Of a stretch of 64,000 nucleotides of DNA, positions 25,108-40,059 are shown one piece after another. Positions within the stretch are counted from its first letter, which is position 1. Every line of letters starts with the position of its first letter. A model generated the notes under the pieces. That model did not search any database. It was not told where the DNA came from and saw only the letters and a program-made list of their open reading frames with translations. The stretch comes from Blasia pusilla (Eukaryota > Marchantiophyta > Marchantiopsida > Blasiales), in contig CM114272.1 of NCBI GenBank assembly GCA_050084515.1, positions 60,450,001 through 60,514,000 of the forward strand, read 5' to 3'. The position numbers and the translations under genes are program-made.

Positions 25108-26238
25108 CTATAGAAACGCGTGCAACCTAGGTTCGAAGCTGATGCCTCGCAGCTGCCAATTATTGATGTCCGGAAGCCATGGGCAGTCCGGTAGCCATTG
25201 CCATGATTTCTGGGAGAAATCATATAGAATTGCGGGCGTGCTTTCGGAAATGGTTAAACAGATGATGCCAGCATTTCCAAAGCTAAAAAAATGTCTAGAA
25301 GGATGCAGCTTTTCCACGAACTCCTTACATATCCCGGGCGGCATTCTCACAATCTCCTCCCACGCCTTTCTTTCTGGTTCAAGCCTCCAAATTCGGATGG
25401 CAAAGCAGACTCCGTCCTCGGACCCTCCAACCATCAGAAGTCGGCCCTTGAACTCCACGAGAGATGGAGAAACAACAGACGCGGGCATACGTACCTGAAC
25501 CTCATTCCAAACCCTACGCTCAATATCATACGCGATCACCCCGAATGGAGAAAAGGTTATGCAGTAAAAGAGTCCGCTACACCAAATGGCATAACCGGCA
25601 CCAAGTTTCCAGGCGGCTGCCATGATGGGCCAGGGGGTACCACCAACGATCCAGGAATCAGTTGTAGAATCGTACACTTCCGTTGCCAGCCTACCATTTT
25701 GGCCCTTATCAAAGAAAAGGCCTGACACGAGAATCCGATACGATTTGGTCTTCGGGTCAGATGTCATTCCTACGACATGTATAGTCTTTATGTAGCTCAT
25801 CGACGGCAAATTCTGCCAAAACTTTGTCATAGGGTTGCACACGAATAGATGCGGCCAAGGGAAAAATTCGTTTCCGAAGCAGAGCAAGCCATCCGCCGCA
25901 GCTAGCACGCATTTTTCGGGAGAAAGCGAAGGGATGGGTATGTTGTGCCACTTCCGGGAGACGCAATTGTAAGCGGAAGTCAGTTCTCCTGATGTGTACA
26001 GTACAATCCATGGTTTCTGAGCGGAGATGTCTGAGAAGAGATCGACGAAACGACTTGTAAACATGAGGGTGGACCACTTCTTGCAAACGGACCGCATCCG
26101 GAAGAGGCTATGAAGCGGCAAGTAAACCAAAATTCTGTCAATCAGATCTTCCGGAAGTTTACTCCAGATGTCCTTGTTCATTGGAGCCTCTTCCTCCTTC
26201 CAGTCACTAACGGAGGCCCTCATCTTCACTACACGCAA
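25108..26238 (-). CDS. F-box/kelch-repeat protein (At5g15710-like)
   Basis: A 376-residue uninterrupted ORF. The F-box lies at about residues 22-66: DIWSKLPEDLIDRILVYLPL, then SLFRMRSVCKKWSTLMF. F-box proteins bind SKP1 through this part and act as substrate receptors in SCF ubiquitin ligases. The C-terminal part carries kelch-like repeats (about 100-376): ADGLLCFGNEF, VCNPMTKFWQNLP, VYDSTTDSWIVGG, GRLLMVGGSED. It closes with ILYDFSQKSWQWLPDCPWLP, which resembles the end of the At5g15710 class. Methionines occur at residues 1, 6 and 20. Met20 (26181) begins MNKDIWSKLPEDL, which matches where related proteins start, so the true start may be there. There is no intron in the coding part. The target substrate cannot be told from sequence. 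Confidence 0.92.
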   Translation of the reverse strand: MRVVKMRASVSDWKEEEAPMNKDIWSKLPEDLIDRILVYLPLHSLFRMRSVCKKWSTLMFTSRFVDLFSDISAQKPWIVLYTSGELTSAYNCVSRKWHNIPIPSLSPEKCVLAAADGLLCFGNEFFPWPHLFVCNPMTKFWQNLPSMSYIKTIHVVGMTSDPKTKSYRILVSGLFFDKGQNGRLATEVYDSTTDSWIVGGTPWPIMAAAWKLGAGYAIWCSGLFYCITFSPFGVIAYDIERRVWNEVQVRMPASVVSPSLVEFKGRLLMVGGSEDGVCFAIRIWRLEPERKAWEEIVRMPPGICKEFVEKLHPSRHFFSFGNAGIICLTISESTPAILYDFSQKSWQWLPDCPWLPDINNWQLRGISFEPRLHAFL

Positions 26239-27900
26239 CCGTGGCCACCTCCTATCGCAGCCGCTCGACGCGACACCAAAGCGTTTGTGAAGATCACAAG
26301 ACCGTGAACTTTCAGGCGTTGTCTGAACTTGAATTTGTACTACCCAAATCGTGACACGAATGTAACGTAATCGGACCAGGTTTCATGCCCGAAAACGTGA
26401 ACCACTCCATCAAGAACTACCTCTTCTTCTTCTCCTTCTCCTTCTCCTGCTTCCTCCTCTCCTTTCTCGTCTTCGTCCTCTTCTTACTCTCCTACCTCTT
26501 CTTTCCTCCTCTTCAATCGTAAGCAAGCGAGATCGAGTCGTCCTGGCACAAATGACCTCAACGAAATCCACAGCAATAACCTAGGGATGCCTTCTGTCGA
26601 GTTTCAACCTGCTACCACTTCGTCTTTCCCTCAACCTTGGACGGTCAGAAACAGGTTCTAACCACCACGACTGATTTCTAGGTTGTTTACATGTCCTCGC
26701 GACCTACAGGTGCCCCATCACAAAATGGCCGTATTTGCCACGCACCTGCCGACACAACTTCCCCCTTTTCCCTCCTTCAATCTCCCGCGTGCGAGAGGAA
26801 ATGGTCACCACAACCGGCCTGGGATCGATTTCCGACAACCTACCAAAACAAAACCAACGAAACAAAAGAGAACACTCTACGACTCTGCGAATAGCGTCAT
26901 CGCTGCTGCGCATTCTCTAGTCCACCATCAAATCGCACGGGCCACCACTTCTCCATCACGCGCGCCACCGTGCTGCGGACGCGGCGCTACGCACATCTTC
27001 GTCGTCGTCGTCGTCGTACGGATTTCCCTCGATTCTCTGGAAATTTGCGTTGCGTGGGAGACAGTGCAGATCGGAGAACTGCGAATTGGCATTTCCTACC
27101 GCCGCTCTGGTGCTTCAAGATTGCGCAGGAGCAACATTTGCAGCAGCAACAATTGCAGCATCACGAACAGCAGCAGAGAGGGAGAGGAGAAACGAAAGGT
27201 GGAAAAGCTCCTCTCTCTTCCCTTCCCTCTTTTGTCTCCTCTTTCTGTCCATCCTCACGACGACGTCGTCCAAAAAAGCACGACATCTGCGCGTACAGAG
27301 GCGGCCGAGCTCCCCACCTCCCCCCCCACGCTTCGCACTTGCTGCTAGCACAGCCACGAGGGATCCGCGGGACTGGCTGCCAACCGCGACTTCGCGTCCA
27401 AAGAAAGCACGACAGCTCCGCCCGCAGTAGCGGAGCCGGCCGGCATCGCACTCACTTCTTACACGGTTATCTACCACCTCTCGACCAGCGTCTAACCGCG
27501 AGGACGAGATCCTTCTAAAAACAGCAGTTACAGCACAGCGCGCTTCTTCGTCGCACAGACCTCTTCGCATACGCAGCTTGCACAGCTATGTGTCGTCCTT
27601 CCGAGAGGCTGCCACCACGACCTCCACGGAAAAGCCGCATCGCACGCACTCCTAACGCAGTTATACACCATCTGCCCGACCAATCGACAGAGTTTGGGCA
27701 GAACGGGCTCACAGCTTACCCTTCCAGCGGTAACAGTAAGTCGGAGGTAGAGATGCCATTCCGGCGGATCGTGGTCGTCCAATCTTATCAGCGACCAGGA
27801 GCCTAACGGTGCAAGCCGTCGATTATGATCCCAGCATGGGTACGACCAGAGCGTCAAGCCTTTTGCCATTTCCAAAAAATAACAATTTTTTATTATAATT
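26239..27900. other. GC-rich upstream region of the F-box gene
   Basis: This is the promoter side of the minus-strand F-box gene. It contains CTT/CTC-rich tracts (about 26405-26520) and a GTC run at 26997-27020. Several overlapping ORFs on both strands (26683-27570) look like a product of high GC rather than genes: their translations are Arg/Ser/Pro-rich and match no family. Confidence 0.45.
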
Positions 27901-30900
27901 TTTTTTAATTTAAAATTCAGGAGGGAGAGATATTCATCCCTTGAAGAATTTGTCCTTGGCTTGCATGGAGAGAGGGATTTGAAGTCTACTAGCAAAACAT
28001 AGTGCCTGCGACGTTCACCACCAGCAGTTTTTGACATGTATGTGTCATCAACGATTTTTCTGAAAATTACCTTTTTAACCTACTATACCCATGGATTACA
28101 AAAAAATTTGTGCCCCACCCACATAATTAGGCACATAAATTTGCATGATCTTAGGAAATTCTTACGACTTTACTTTGTCGATCAAGAATTGTCTATTGAA
28201 TTGTGGTCATGTCATGCACATACACATTAATACACAATTTATATCGTTGTTTACATCCACACCAAACATAGTGTCAATCTTTCCACCCTATGGAGACACC
28301 CTTACACACACATAAACATCAAGACAACAACAAAAATGAATATCCAGTGTACGGCCTACAACAATTGGACAAAAATGGGGGATGTGGTCTCACTTGCTTG
28401 AAGGGTTGTAATAGATGGTGGCAAAGCTAGACAGCAGAGGAGAACTTTCAGGGATAGAATAGCGTATATGAACAATATAAATTCGTGTCGTTGGAGGGAA
28501 CTCATCTTAGCTTAACATTAGATCATATTAAAGTTAATGTTCTGATGTAGGTCTTGTTGTCACAATCGATAAATTTATGTGTATTGGTTATATGCTCCCA
28601 TGGATCTACACTTCCACATGATACAGGCATGGCTTGAGATGAAATAACTCGACTTGCGATAGCGGACCACTTGATAATGTGGAGAAAAAGCCTCCTCTCA
28701 TATTATAACCATTAGAATATTGTGGAACCACAACTTGCAAATTAGTGAGTATATTTGGAACTGATTACTCAAGTTTGAGCTAGTGGAAAAATGTGATTCA
28801 TTTTGCATGTGATGTGGCTAATTAAGTGAAAAGTAGAAAATGTCACATTTTAGTTGATTCATTCTACTATAATGTAGTTAGAATGGATCACTTTAAGGCC
28901 TGTTCTTGCTTGAAATGGTACTAGTTTGCAAGATGTTGAATATTGTTAACAAGAAAATGTAGAGTATACACGAATGGAAGGTGGCTGTAAATGGTCTTAT
29001 GTGTGGAAAATTGGAGTCTATGAGGTGTGGTTAAGTAATATCACACTATGTGATGTACAATAAAAAAATTTTATTTATTGGTATATCTAGGAGTATGCAC
29101 TAAATTCCATCGCAATATAAGGAGGTGGCACATACAACAAAGTCTAATAAAAACACATATGTTCAAATGTATCATACAAAATCTTGATGTTGATGTTGCT
29201 ACAAACGTAATAAAATGGTTTTGGATCTCATTTGTAGAGATAAAGCATATGGAAGAGAATCTAGTTCTAGCGTATTTTCCATAAGGCAAAATTTGAGATT
29301 ATAATATTTCTAAAATCAGCAATGATGGAGAGCAAAAATGAGACATCATCTAAAAAATCTGATATTAAAAGTATCTAACTACGCTACAAAAAACACTGCC
29401 ATCGCTATGTTTCTCTATGAGGAAAATGATTGAAAACTTGCATATTTTGGCCACGATATTGTTCGTGAAATTTACATATACAAGAGGAAAATGAAATATT
29501 TCCAATTTAAGAGAAAAGCAACGATAAGATGTTATCGTGCAAATAGACATTGTTGCCAATATTCATCGATTTTTTGGCACACAAGTCTAAGATCCATCTA
29601 ACTATGAATCCCAACACATCTACATATGAATGATTAGACAACCCCAATATATTCCTTAGATATAAAATGTGAAATTGAGGAAATTTGCAATCAGCTATGC
29701 CTCATCCAAACATCCACTCAATGATACATAATACGGTACCAATAAGAGACAATCTAAAATAAACTCTCAATGTATGTGATCGTCAATCAATTTTTTCCCA
29801 CTCTTCAAGAGAATCTCGGTTTAATACATGCAAGTTGCAATCTATTACGGATCCCAACATGGATTTGATTTAAGGAAGTTAAGCTCCAAATGAGTTTCAT
29901 CGAATATATACTCACCTTGGGCACCTCTATGGGTGACTTGTGTACACATGAAACCTTCTACTAGCAAGTCATAAGTGACCTAGAGTACACAACATACAAA
30001 CTCCCTACTAACTACTCACATATTCCTGTCGTAAGATCAACTACTATCCAATTACCAACTAACCATCGAATCCAATAGGCCCAAGTTGCTCCACACAAAG
30101 GATGAGAGGATCAACCTCTCCAAGATTGCCACTCCTCGTAACGGCAAGGGTGACCTACACTCATAGGTCACCTCCTAAGAGCATATAACATATGACCTCT
30201 CAAAATTATTGGAGAAGTACAAGGCCCCTTTAAGGCCTTAATATTATCTCGTCATGTGTCTCATCTACCATGACACATCGGCAAATGACTCATCAATCAA
30301 ATGCACTAGCGCTTGCTTGGAGATAAATAATTATAGTCACTACTCCGAGATAACATGACATTTGCTACAATTGGATTGGTTTTCTGCAATCCAAAGTGAG
30401 AAAAAGTGGTAGTTGAAGGATCAGGACTAGATGTTATGATGATAATATTGTCAAAATTAGGCATACTAAAAAAAAAGGGATTATCTATATTTATAGGGAT
30501 AGGTTCAAAGGTTGGAAACTTACCATTATCTTAAGTGATTTTCATGCCATCATTAAGATGAGTGATTTTGGCCTATGTCAAATCTTACTAATAACATGTT
30601 CAGTGGCAAATCCATCTAGTGTCTTAAAGCACATAGTTGATCTATCCTAATTTCATTAGATATAAGGTTGAATAACCTTGATGCATCCTTTCTAGTGAGT
30701 GAAGTATCTTTAAAATTGATTTTTTTTCAACTCCATAACTTCTTTCTCGATACCTAAGAGGAAGTAAAATCAAATCAAAATTGGAATGGGGTAGTGTAAA
30801 TTTTGAAACAACATGTATGTTAGCATAAAATAAAAAATTATATCGAAGGTCGATGTATACTTGTTAAGCCTATGGAAATTTGAATCCCAAAGTTGGCCCT

Positions 30901-32031
30901 AGCTAATCAAGCTCTAAATTTGCTTTCTTCTTTTTCTATATTCATAGAATGTAGGAACCGTCCCTAAGTTGCCCATATACTCAATTTGGTTCTCTGTGGG
31001 GAAACTGAAATGAGGTTCAAACTCCTCGAGTTGGGCATGCATGTCACTCATAATCATGCTTGCGAGGTCCAAGTAGTTAGTGGATACTTGTTAACAAGGT
31101 GTTAGCAACAATCAACACAACATATATAGTTATGAAATCAAGGGAAAGTTATCGAGCTATTAGTCTCTACCACATATTAATCATATCATTGTGGACCTCT
31201 AATAGAGTCACCATTCAGTACAACAATAGGATTAGGTTAATGCTAATACAATGGCAGTTGCTCAAGTTGAGGATTGTGAAATGGTGCTCTTGCACCTTGA
31301 TCTTGGCTGGAGTTATTCTATGATATTATCTCCTTACAATGGTTGCAAGCAATATAAGTATTGAGAGCTATTATATTAATTTCCTTGACCAAACAAATCA
31401 AAATTAGGATATTCAATATTCTTAGTTGATTACGCTTCCTAAAGTGTGATAACATAACATATATTAGGCCAATGGCAAAGAATTATTTTATAACTAGTAG
31501 AGAAAGTCCAACATATATAAAGCCTTAGTTTCTTAAGTGCCGTCATTGCATAGTCTAAGAAAAGTGAGAAGGACTTCTTGACATATTTTGGGTTAGAACC
31601 ATACTTTAGAGTTGAGAAGTTGGTCCTACTTAGGTTAATGGATTGACTTTTCTAATCAAGTGCAAAAAAAATATGGACTAACTCAACATCGTCATCATCA
31701 TCATAAATAAGATGAAAAAAAAATGACCAAGGATCCATTGGCAATCTAGGCTTTCAAATTTATATTTGAAGTAATCATTATTTTGCAATGAATCGCAATA
31801 AGTGGGTGGTGATGGAATAAGACATCATTTATCCATACATTGAACTCAAGATTTGCAAGTGCATTACTTATACTCTTTTTTTATAAATGTGAGGCATCTC
31901 CAAAAGTCTTCTCAAAGCTTAAAGATTGAAAATTGTGATAACTTCACAATAAGTGCAAATGATTGTTGTATTTGAATTAATATAATTAATAGCATTGTTT
32001 CCTAAAACGAATCAACTACCCAAGCACTCAT
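27901..32031. other. AT-rich region without a recognisable gene
   Basis: No ORF above about 75 codons and no conserved motif was found on either strand. It is probably old transposon sequence. No structure beyond AT-rich runs was identified. Confidence 0.4.
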
Positions 32032-32316
32032 CTACTTCTTCTTGAGTATAGGTGGCTTACACTCGGTAGAAGCGAGGAAGTGAAGACAAATAGGATCATT
32101 TGAATGACGCATAGGAGTGAGAAACTTGTAAGAAAGGATATTGATCAAAACAATTGATAAAGTCAAATAGCATTCACGACAAAAATCTGCACATCTATGA
32201 CTACAAATACGTGGAAGCTGGCAAGGATCTCCCACTAAGATAAATAGTTTTCTGCAAATCAAGTTATGACCAATACTGGATGAAACTTCATTCATATGTA
32301 TTGCGCATTGACACAA
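32032..32316 (-). pseudogene. Fragment of a PIF1-like helicase
   Basis: The 94-residue minus-strand reading contains LFILVGDPCQLPRICSHRC, which matches the Walker B/GDxxQLPP region of PIF1-like helicases. Further on comes MRHSNDP, a typical downstream block. The rest of the helicase was not found nearby. Its wording differs from the Helitron helicase at the left edge (DGDFCQVL), so it comes from another PIF1-like lineage or element. Confidence 0.65.
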
Positions 32317-34529
32317 TTTGAAGTAACTTTTTCGTCAGTATTGAATATTCATCAACGAGTTTACGGCTTTTGAGAGGGGATTGAATTTGAGAGGGAAATT
32401 AATTATCCATGTGTGAGAAAAAAATGCACGTAGAGGCCGTAATCAGTGAATCCATGTCCTAACGCACGGAAGGATTTGTTATGGTTTTTTCATGTAGCAT
32501 GAAAGCTCAAAAAATTAATATAAACATATACTGGAGCATATGTAAGCACATTAACCAGGGTCTTTGGTGCTAAATAAACCTAATGATAGTACAAACGTGC
32601 ATTGGTCCATCCTATATGTAGTAATAAATAAAGGCGCACTTGGTCCAAAGTCTAATGCACTAAGAATAAAAAATATAGCAAATTATAAGATGACACATAA
32701 TCAGATTGTTGAGGTTGACGTCCTCCCTGCCCTGGAAAAAAGTTGAAGATGTGGAGCAGTCCCTATCAAGAAAACATAAGAAGACCTACTTGTAGAGGCT
32801 GTAATTAAAATCACATGGGCATATTTAAGCTTCATGTATGAATAAGAGGCAACATGCATGGATGGAAGATCATCACAAATGAGGATTCCAAAGGTTGAAT
32901 GTATAATAGTTGCATCAAGGTTCATCATGATAGTTGCAATGTCTATCATTGTCGTTAGTAAGGGTGCCATTATGTTGCATCTCCAAAAATTGTACATGAA
33001 TAAGACAAAAAGGACTTACCACAACCGAGAGCTATTGTAGGTAGCACCAACCTATATTTTAGGCTATTGAGGTTGTTGAAGGGCAATGCTTGCTCGACAT
33101 TCAATAAATTGATGTTAATTTTATGCTTTGCATTGTGCTCAACCTCTTCATCTATTTCCATGGATGGAAGTGGTGTATTAAGCATGCCACCAAGATCTAA
33201 GTCTCTTTCACATTGCAAGATATTTGCAGCTTTGGTACTTATCTCAATCTCATGGACTTGACTCCATACGTTGCATTGAACATGGGATTTTATTAATTAT
33301 GAATATCAACCATGCTATTGATTATTTCTTGTTGAACACACTCTTAAAGGTATGTCCAACGAGGTATGTGACATATTAGTATTTCTTTCTATGATCTAAA
33401 GATGAGAACTAAGTAAGTATTTCTTTCTATGATCTAAAGATGTAAGTATGATCTAAAGTATTTCTTTCTATGATCTAAAGATGAAGTATCTCATGAGAAC
33501 TACGTAAAAAAATTCATTCCATTGGTGTAGAGGATGAAACTCAAAAAATCTAACTATACGATCAACCTTGCTCACAACATTGTTATATTAACAAGTTGGT
33601 CTAAGCCAACACTGTTTGCACTCATTTTAGTTGGATAGGACTTGAGCAATACATGATTGGACTGCCATAACATATACGTGAGACCTTTGGTCATGGGATG
33701 TCTATTTGAATATAACGTAGTTGGATGAATGCATGGAATGGATGCATTCTTGTACATATATGTTCTTCTAGTTGGAGGATTGCAATCAATACAATGAACA
33801 AGATGGGATTTGTAATTATGGGAATCTATAGAGATTTGACTCATGTGAGAGCATCTTATGTTGAATAAATAGACCTATTTAAAACAACATCAGACTCTAG
33901 ATGCAAATCAATCTCATCCAAACCACAAGGCCAAGGCATTATGTCAATTTTGTGTCAATATCTAACAATGTGGTATTATGCTTTGAATTTAAGGCATATT
34001 CAAGTAGGTAAAATGACCAATCAATATTATTAATTCTTTGAACATTGTGTGGATTCCCCATAATAGCAAGAGAAGTGGATGATAGAGGATCACAATACAG
34101 TGCTTTGAAAAAGGCATATGGTAATTCCACTTCATTATAGTTGGATCAATAAAAGGATTAGGATTTACATTAGTAGGGAAATCGAGACGAAAATATAACC
34201 GTTGCAACTTTCTCTTGACAATGCAAATTCCCTCCTTGCATTTATGTAGTTGTTTATGCAACACTACATCTTAGGAAATTTGATGGTCTATGTGGGCATA
34301 GAGAATATGCTTGAGATGGAACATACGTGTTACAATATAGGATATAAACCTAAATTTATGATGTAACACGGTCAATGTCAAAATTATCAAACCACAATAT
34401 CATATGGTAGTGCATAGAGACTTTTCCTTGCAACTCGTAATGCAATAGATAGTCTTTAACTTTCCCAAGTATGCAAGGACATAAAAGTATGGAGTCTCAA
34501 ATGGAAGAGTTGCGCGCACTTTGCAGGAG
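32317..34529. other. AT-rich region without a recognisable gene
   Basis: Only short ORFs. Three direct copies of a unit containing TATTTCTTTCTATGATCTAA lie at 33379-33482, roughly 40 bp apart. Confidence 0.4.
33379..33482 (+). repeat. Three direct copies of a unit of about 26 bp
   Basis: Near-identical units start at about 33379, 33417 and 33458, each with TTTCTTTCTATGATCTAAAG. Confidence 0.85.
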
Positions 34530-34534
34530 CATCC

Positions 34535-34815
34535 CTCTAGGCAAGTTTGCACGGAAATGAACATGTCCATGGACATGCCCGGCCCACACCCGAGTCCGTA
34601 TGGAGCTCGCCGAGTATATCCAAGCTGACGGAGCTCGCACTTATTGCATAGGCCGCCAAGGTCCGCGACAAGCCCGCAACTAGACCCGTAGGGCGGGCTT
34701 GGCCCCCATTGGGTGGGCTCAAGGACCACGCATTCGGCGGGCTCTAGGCAGGTCGTGGGTACCTAGGCCGACACGGACATGTCCGTCCATAAGACGACCA
34801 TAAGTCCATGGACAC
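34535..34815 (+). repeat. GC-rich dispersed unit, copy 1
   Basis: A GC-rich island in AT-rich DNA. Its ends carry GACATGTCC-type words: ATGTCCATGGACATG near 34562 and GGACATGTCCGTCC near 34774. The same end sequences occur in inverted orientation at 36095-36470. The interior is rich in GGGCC / GCCCG. Confidence 0.6.
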
Positions 34816-36094
34816 TAAATTTAGATGCCTCCTATGCCTCCTAAGCCAAGCAGAGCTACTTAGAATTTATGGGCTAATGGAATACTTAGATAGATGTTGA
34901 TACGAGTCTTGGTCCTTTAGATTAAGCTTATCCCTCCAAAGGTGATCTAACTCATTATTAGGCAAAAAATTCTTGGATTTTGAGCACAATGCAATACACT
35001 ATGGCACGCAGTACATATTTAGCGGGTACCATTTGTAGAGTGATAGTGCACTATATACTTGACGGATCCTCGTCTACATATAATTACTAATTAGAAAAGA
35101 TATATATACTTGTAAAATATCCACAATGAAAATGGAATAGAAATGGAAATGATGCAATCTCTAAGGGTTAAGGGAAGTACTCGATACATCGGTTAGTGGG
35201 CTCTCATCAGAAGATGCATATGCATGTGGGGAAATGCTATCGTTGTAAAAAATGTCAAATGATGCCCGTCTTTTAATTCATAGTGAATTGGAAAATGTTC
35301 AAATTAGGGTGGTAAGGGTCGTGATTCGTACTAAGAGTAGCTCATCCTTTCTCTTGGGAGGACTTAATTATGCTCTGAACATATATTGCACAAAGTTCAA
35401 CTAGCCCATAAGAAGGACTTGGAAACTCAATCAAAGTCTTATAATCTTTGTATAAAGGGTTTGTCCTCAAGATTAATCTTAAAAAATCAATGGATACATG
35501 GTGGAATAAGAGATTATTTTTTTAACTACACTTTTACCAAGGTTAAAAACCAATAAAAGGGAATCAAGAAGTGAAGTTACGTAGAAGAATCCTTTGTGAA
35601 AATCATTGAATTTCCTCTCTATCCCTATTCTCAAGTCTTCAATACTTAAAATTTATAATTGTAGTGGATTTTTCGGATAGAAGATGGAGCCATGTAGATA
35701 TTCACATGTGTACAAGGTTCATCACCAATACATAGGCCCCATACATAAAATTGCCTTGCTCGTGGTACAATGTAATCTCCAAGGAGATCATTGCACAAGG
35801 CATATTGTTGGTTGGCATTAGTTTCAAGTACACATATTTTGGAGCATGGGTGAGCGTTCAAGATATAATCATTTTAATCACAACATTGCATATTCCTTAC
35901 AAAGGCTAAGCATATGGTTTGCCATTTCTTAAGACAATCAGTAGATGATCAATCTGCATATTGTTGTTTGCACTTCATCTTCCTTAGAAGGGCAACTCTA
36001 GTACGCACATTAACACAAAAGTGAGCATATCTTTGTTTACTACATGGTAGAGATCTCCTCATTGGTTTTTTTTCTCAATCTCCTCAAGGTTACA
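34816..36094. other. AT-rich spacer between the two inverted GC-rich units
   Basis: About 1.3 kb with no ORF of interest and no recognisable motif. Confidence 0.4.
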
Positions 36095-36470
36095 TACGGA
36101 CAAAGTCCATGTCCGTGGATTTATGGCCATCTTAGGGACGGACTTGTCCATTCGGGCTCAGGTTCACTTGGCTTGCAATGTAGAACCAAACTCGACCATC
36201 CCATACCCAGTCTAATGACCTATCGCATATTCTGTAGCCCACGCAGGGCCCACACTGGCCTGTAGAGTGCAGGCTCAAGGGACGCACGTGCCAATGCACA
36301 GGCGTGCCGCGGGCCGATGCGGGCCTGGCAAGCCCTCAAAGCCCGCACACCCGTTTGATCCCGAGCCACACCAATTCCAATATCTCGAGCTCGCATAGGC
36401 GACAAGAGTACCAAAAAACTCGTGCAAGGGACCTGTTGGGTATGTGTGTGGACAAGTCCGTTTCAGTGCA
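36095..36470 (-). repeat. GC-rich dispersed unit, copy 2 (inverted relative to copy 1)
   Basis: The reverse complement of about 36100-36150 reads GACAAGTCCGTCCCTAAGAT then GGCCATAAATCCACGGACAT. This aligns with GACATGTCCGTCCATAAGAC then GACCATAAGTCCATGGACAC of copy 1. The other end (about 36443-36475) matches the start of copy 1 more weakly. The interiors are more diverged. Confidence 0.6.
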
Positions 36471-36479
36471 CACCTTGGA

Positions 36480-38931
<2,452 letters not shown>

Positions 38932-39395
38932 CAAACAAAAGGTAGCTCTTGCACCCAACTCCTTATCAACATCCTCCTGATCCATATATTTTTGCATGGG
39001 CAATCCCAAAGGTAAGTAAGGATTGAAGTTTTTTGAATAAAGACGCTCGCATATAGAGCAACTAGGAAGGGTATACTATGATTGCAACAACAGAACACAG
39101 TGGTGGCAAGAACTATAAGTATAAAGCAAGCAACAATCGCTAGCAAAGGAATAGAGCACCCAAAGTACATGCTAGTACTAGCCACAAGAGTCGGTGCAAA
39201 GAAAACATAAAGAATAAAAACAACAAAAGAGAAAGGAAATGGGGGCTGGGTAAGCTCAATCATATCATGCACCTGAATTTCTAGAAGTTCACAATTAATA
39301 TTATGAAGGCTAAATATGATCTAATGAGGAGTGCTTCGTAGACGAGTAATCAAATAACTTGAACTAAAATGAAACGCACTATGATAGATAGGCTC

Positions 39396-40059
39396 TGTCG
39401 TGCGCATACACATCGCTACACAATATACATTGTTGTCATCAAACATACATACAAACATACACGATCCCATGCTAACTCATGGTTGTCCTTAGCCACTGCG
39501 ATACTTTATTGTAGGGAACGAGTATCCATAGCTTTGCAGCGTGCCTAGACAAATGAAATTTTGCAGCGGGCTCATGCGGTTGGAGACACCAATGCTAGAG
39601 GCCCACTTAGTAGAAGCCATAGTTATATTGGTGTTGCTGATATTGTCTCTATTGTTGGTGATTTTGGTCGTTAGGGGGGCTCATAGGGGAGGAGGCCCCC
39701 TTCTGTCTCGTTGCGGCCGATTTCGGCCCACGGGTTTTTTGGCTCTCTATGCCCCCTCCTTTGTATCCCAATGGGTTTTCCATCCGAGTTTCTATTTTAA
39801 GTGTGTATTCTACTCATGGAATCCACACACCAAGACGAGAAGTATCAAAATATCTCCAATTAAATCGATGAAATCTCTCCATCAACCCGAAATAATAAGT
39901 TTCTCTATATGGTTCCAAATGAGCCAAAATGGAGGAAAAATTTTCCCTCTCAGGTTACTCGTGGCTTCAGCATGTCATCCTACACCTCTTGAGGTTGTCC
40001 TCTAGTATCTTCGAAGGTGTTCCACTAGATCTCGCCGATCTATCCTAAGAGACGTGACA
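39396..40059 (+). mobile_element. Dispersed LTR-like repeat, copy 2
   Basis: The ends and several blocks match copy 1 (1811-2453): TGTCGTGCG, then CACATCGCTACACAA, then ACGATCCCATG, then AAAATATCTCCAATTAAA, then ATGGTTCCAAATGAGCC, and the end GATCTATCCTAAGAGACGTG followed by ACA. TG...CA ends point to an LTR-type or similar short element. An independent 329-bp insertion sits inside it. Confidence 0.6.
39483..39811 (+). mobile_element. 329-bp insertion with an 8-bp target duplication
   Basis: The octamer ACTCATGG occurs immediately before (39475-39482) and after (39812-39819) this segment, while copy 1 of the surrounding repeat has it once (ending at about 1895). Comparison of the two copies thus marks a clean insertion. 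Eight-base duplications fit hAT or Mutator-type elements. I see no obvious terminal inverted repeat and no protein that I recognise. Confidence 0.7.

Noticed and set aside
25130-25150. GGTTCGAAGC as a tRNA T-loop
   Set aside because: It lies inside the F-box coding region, and no acceptor, D or anticodon arms can be placed around it.
26683-27570. Overlapping ORFs up to 221 codons on both strands
   Set aside because: High GC lowers stop frequency here. All frames are equally open, the compositions are Arg/Pro/Ser-rich, and no family match is seen.
39541-40005. 154-codon ORF with a hydrophobic Leu/Val segment
   Set aside because: It spans the border of a 329-bp insertion in a repeat. The hydrophobic stretch is a chance reading, not a membrane protein.
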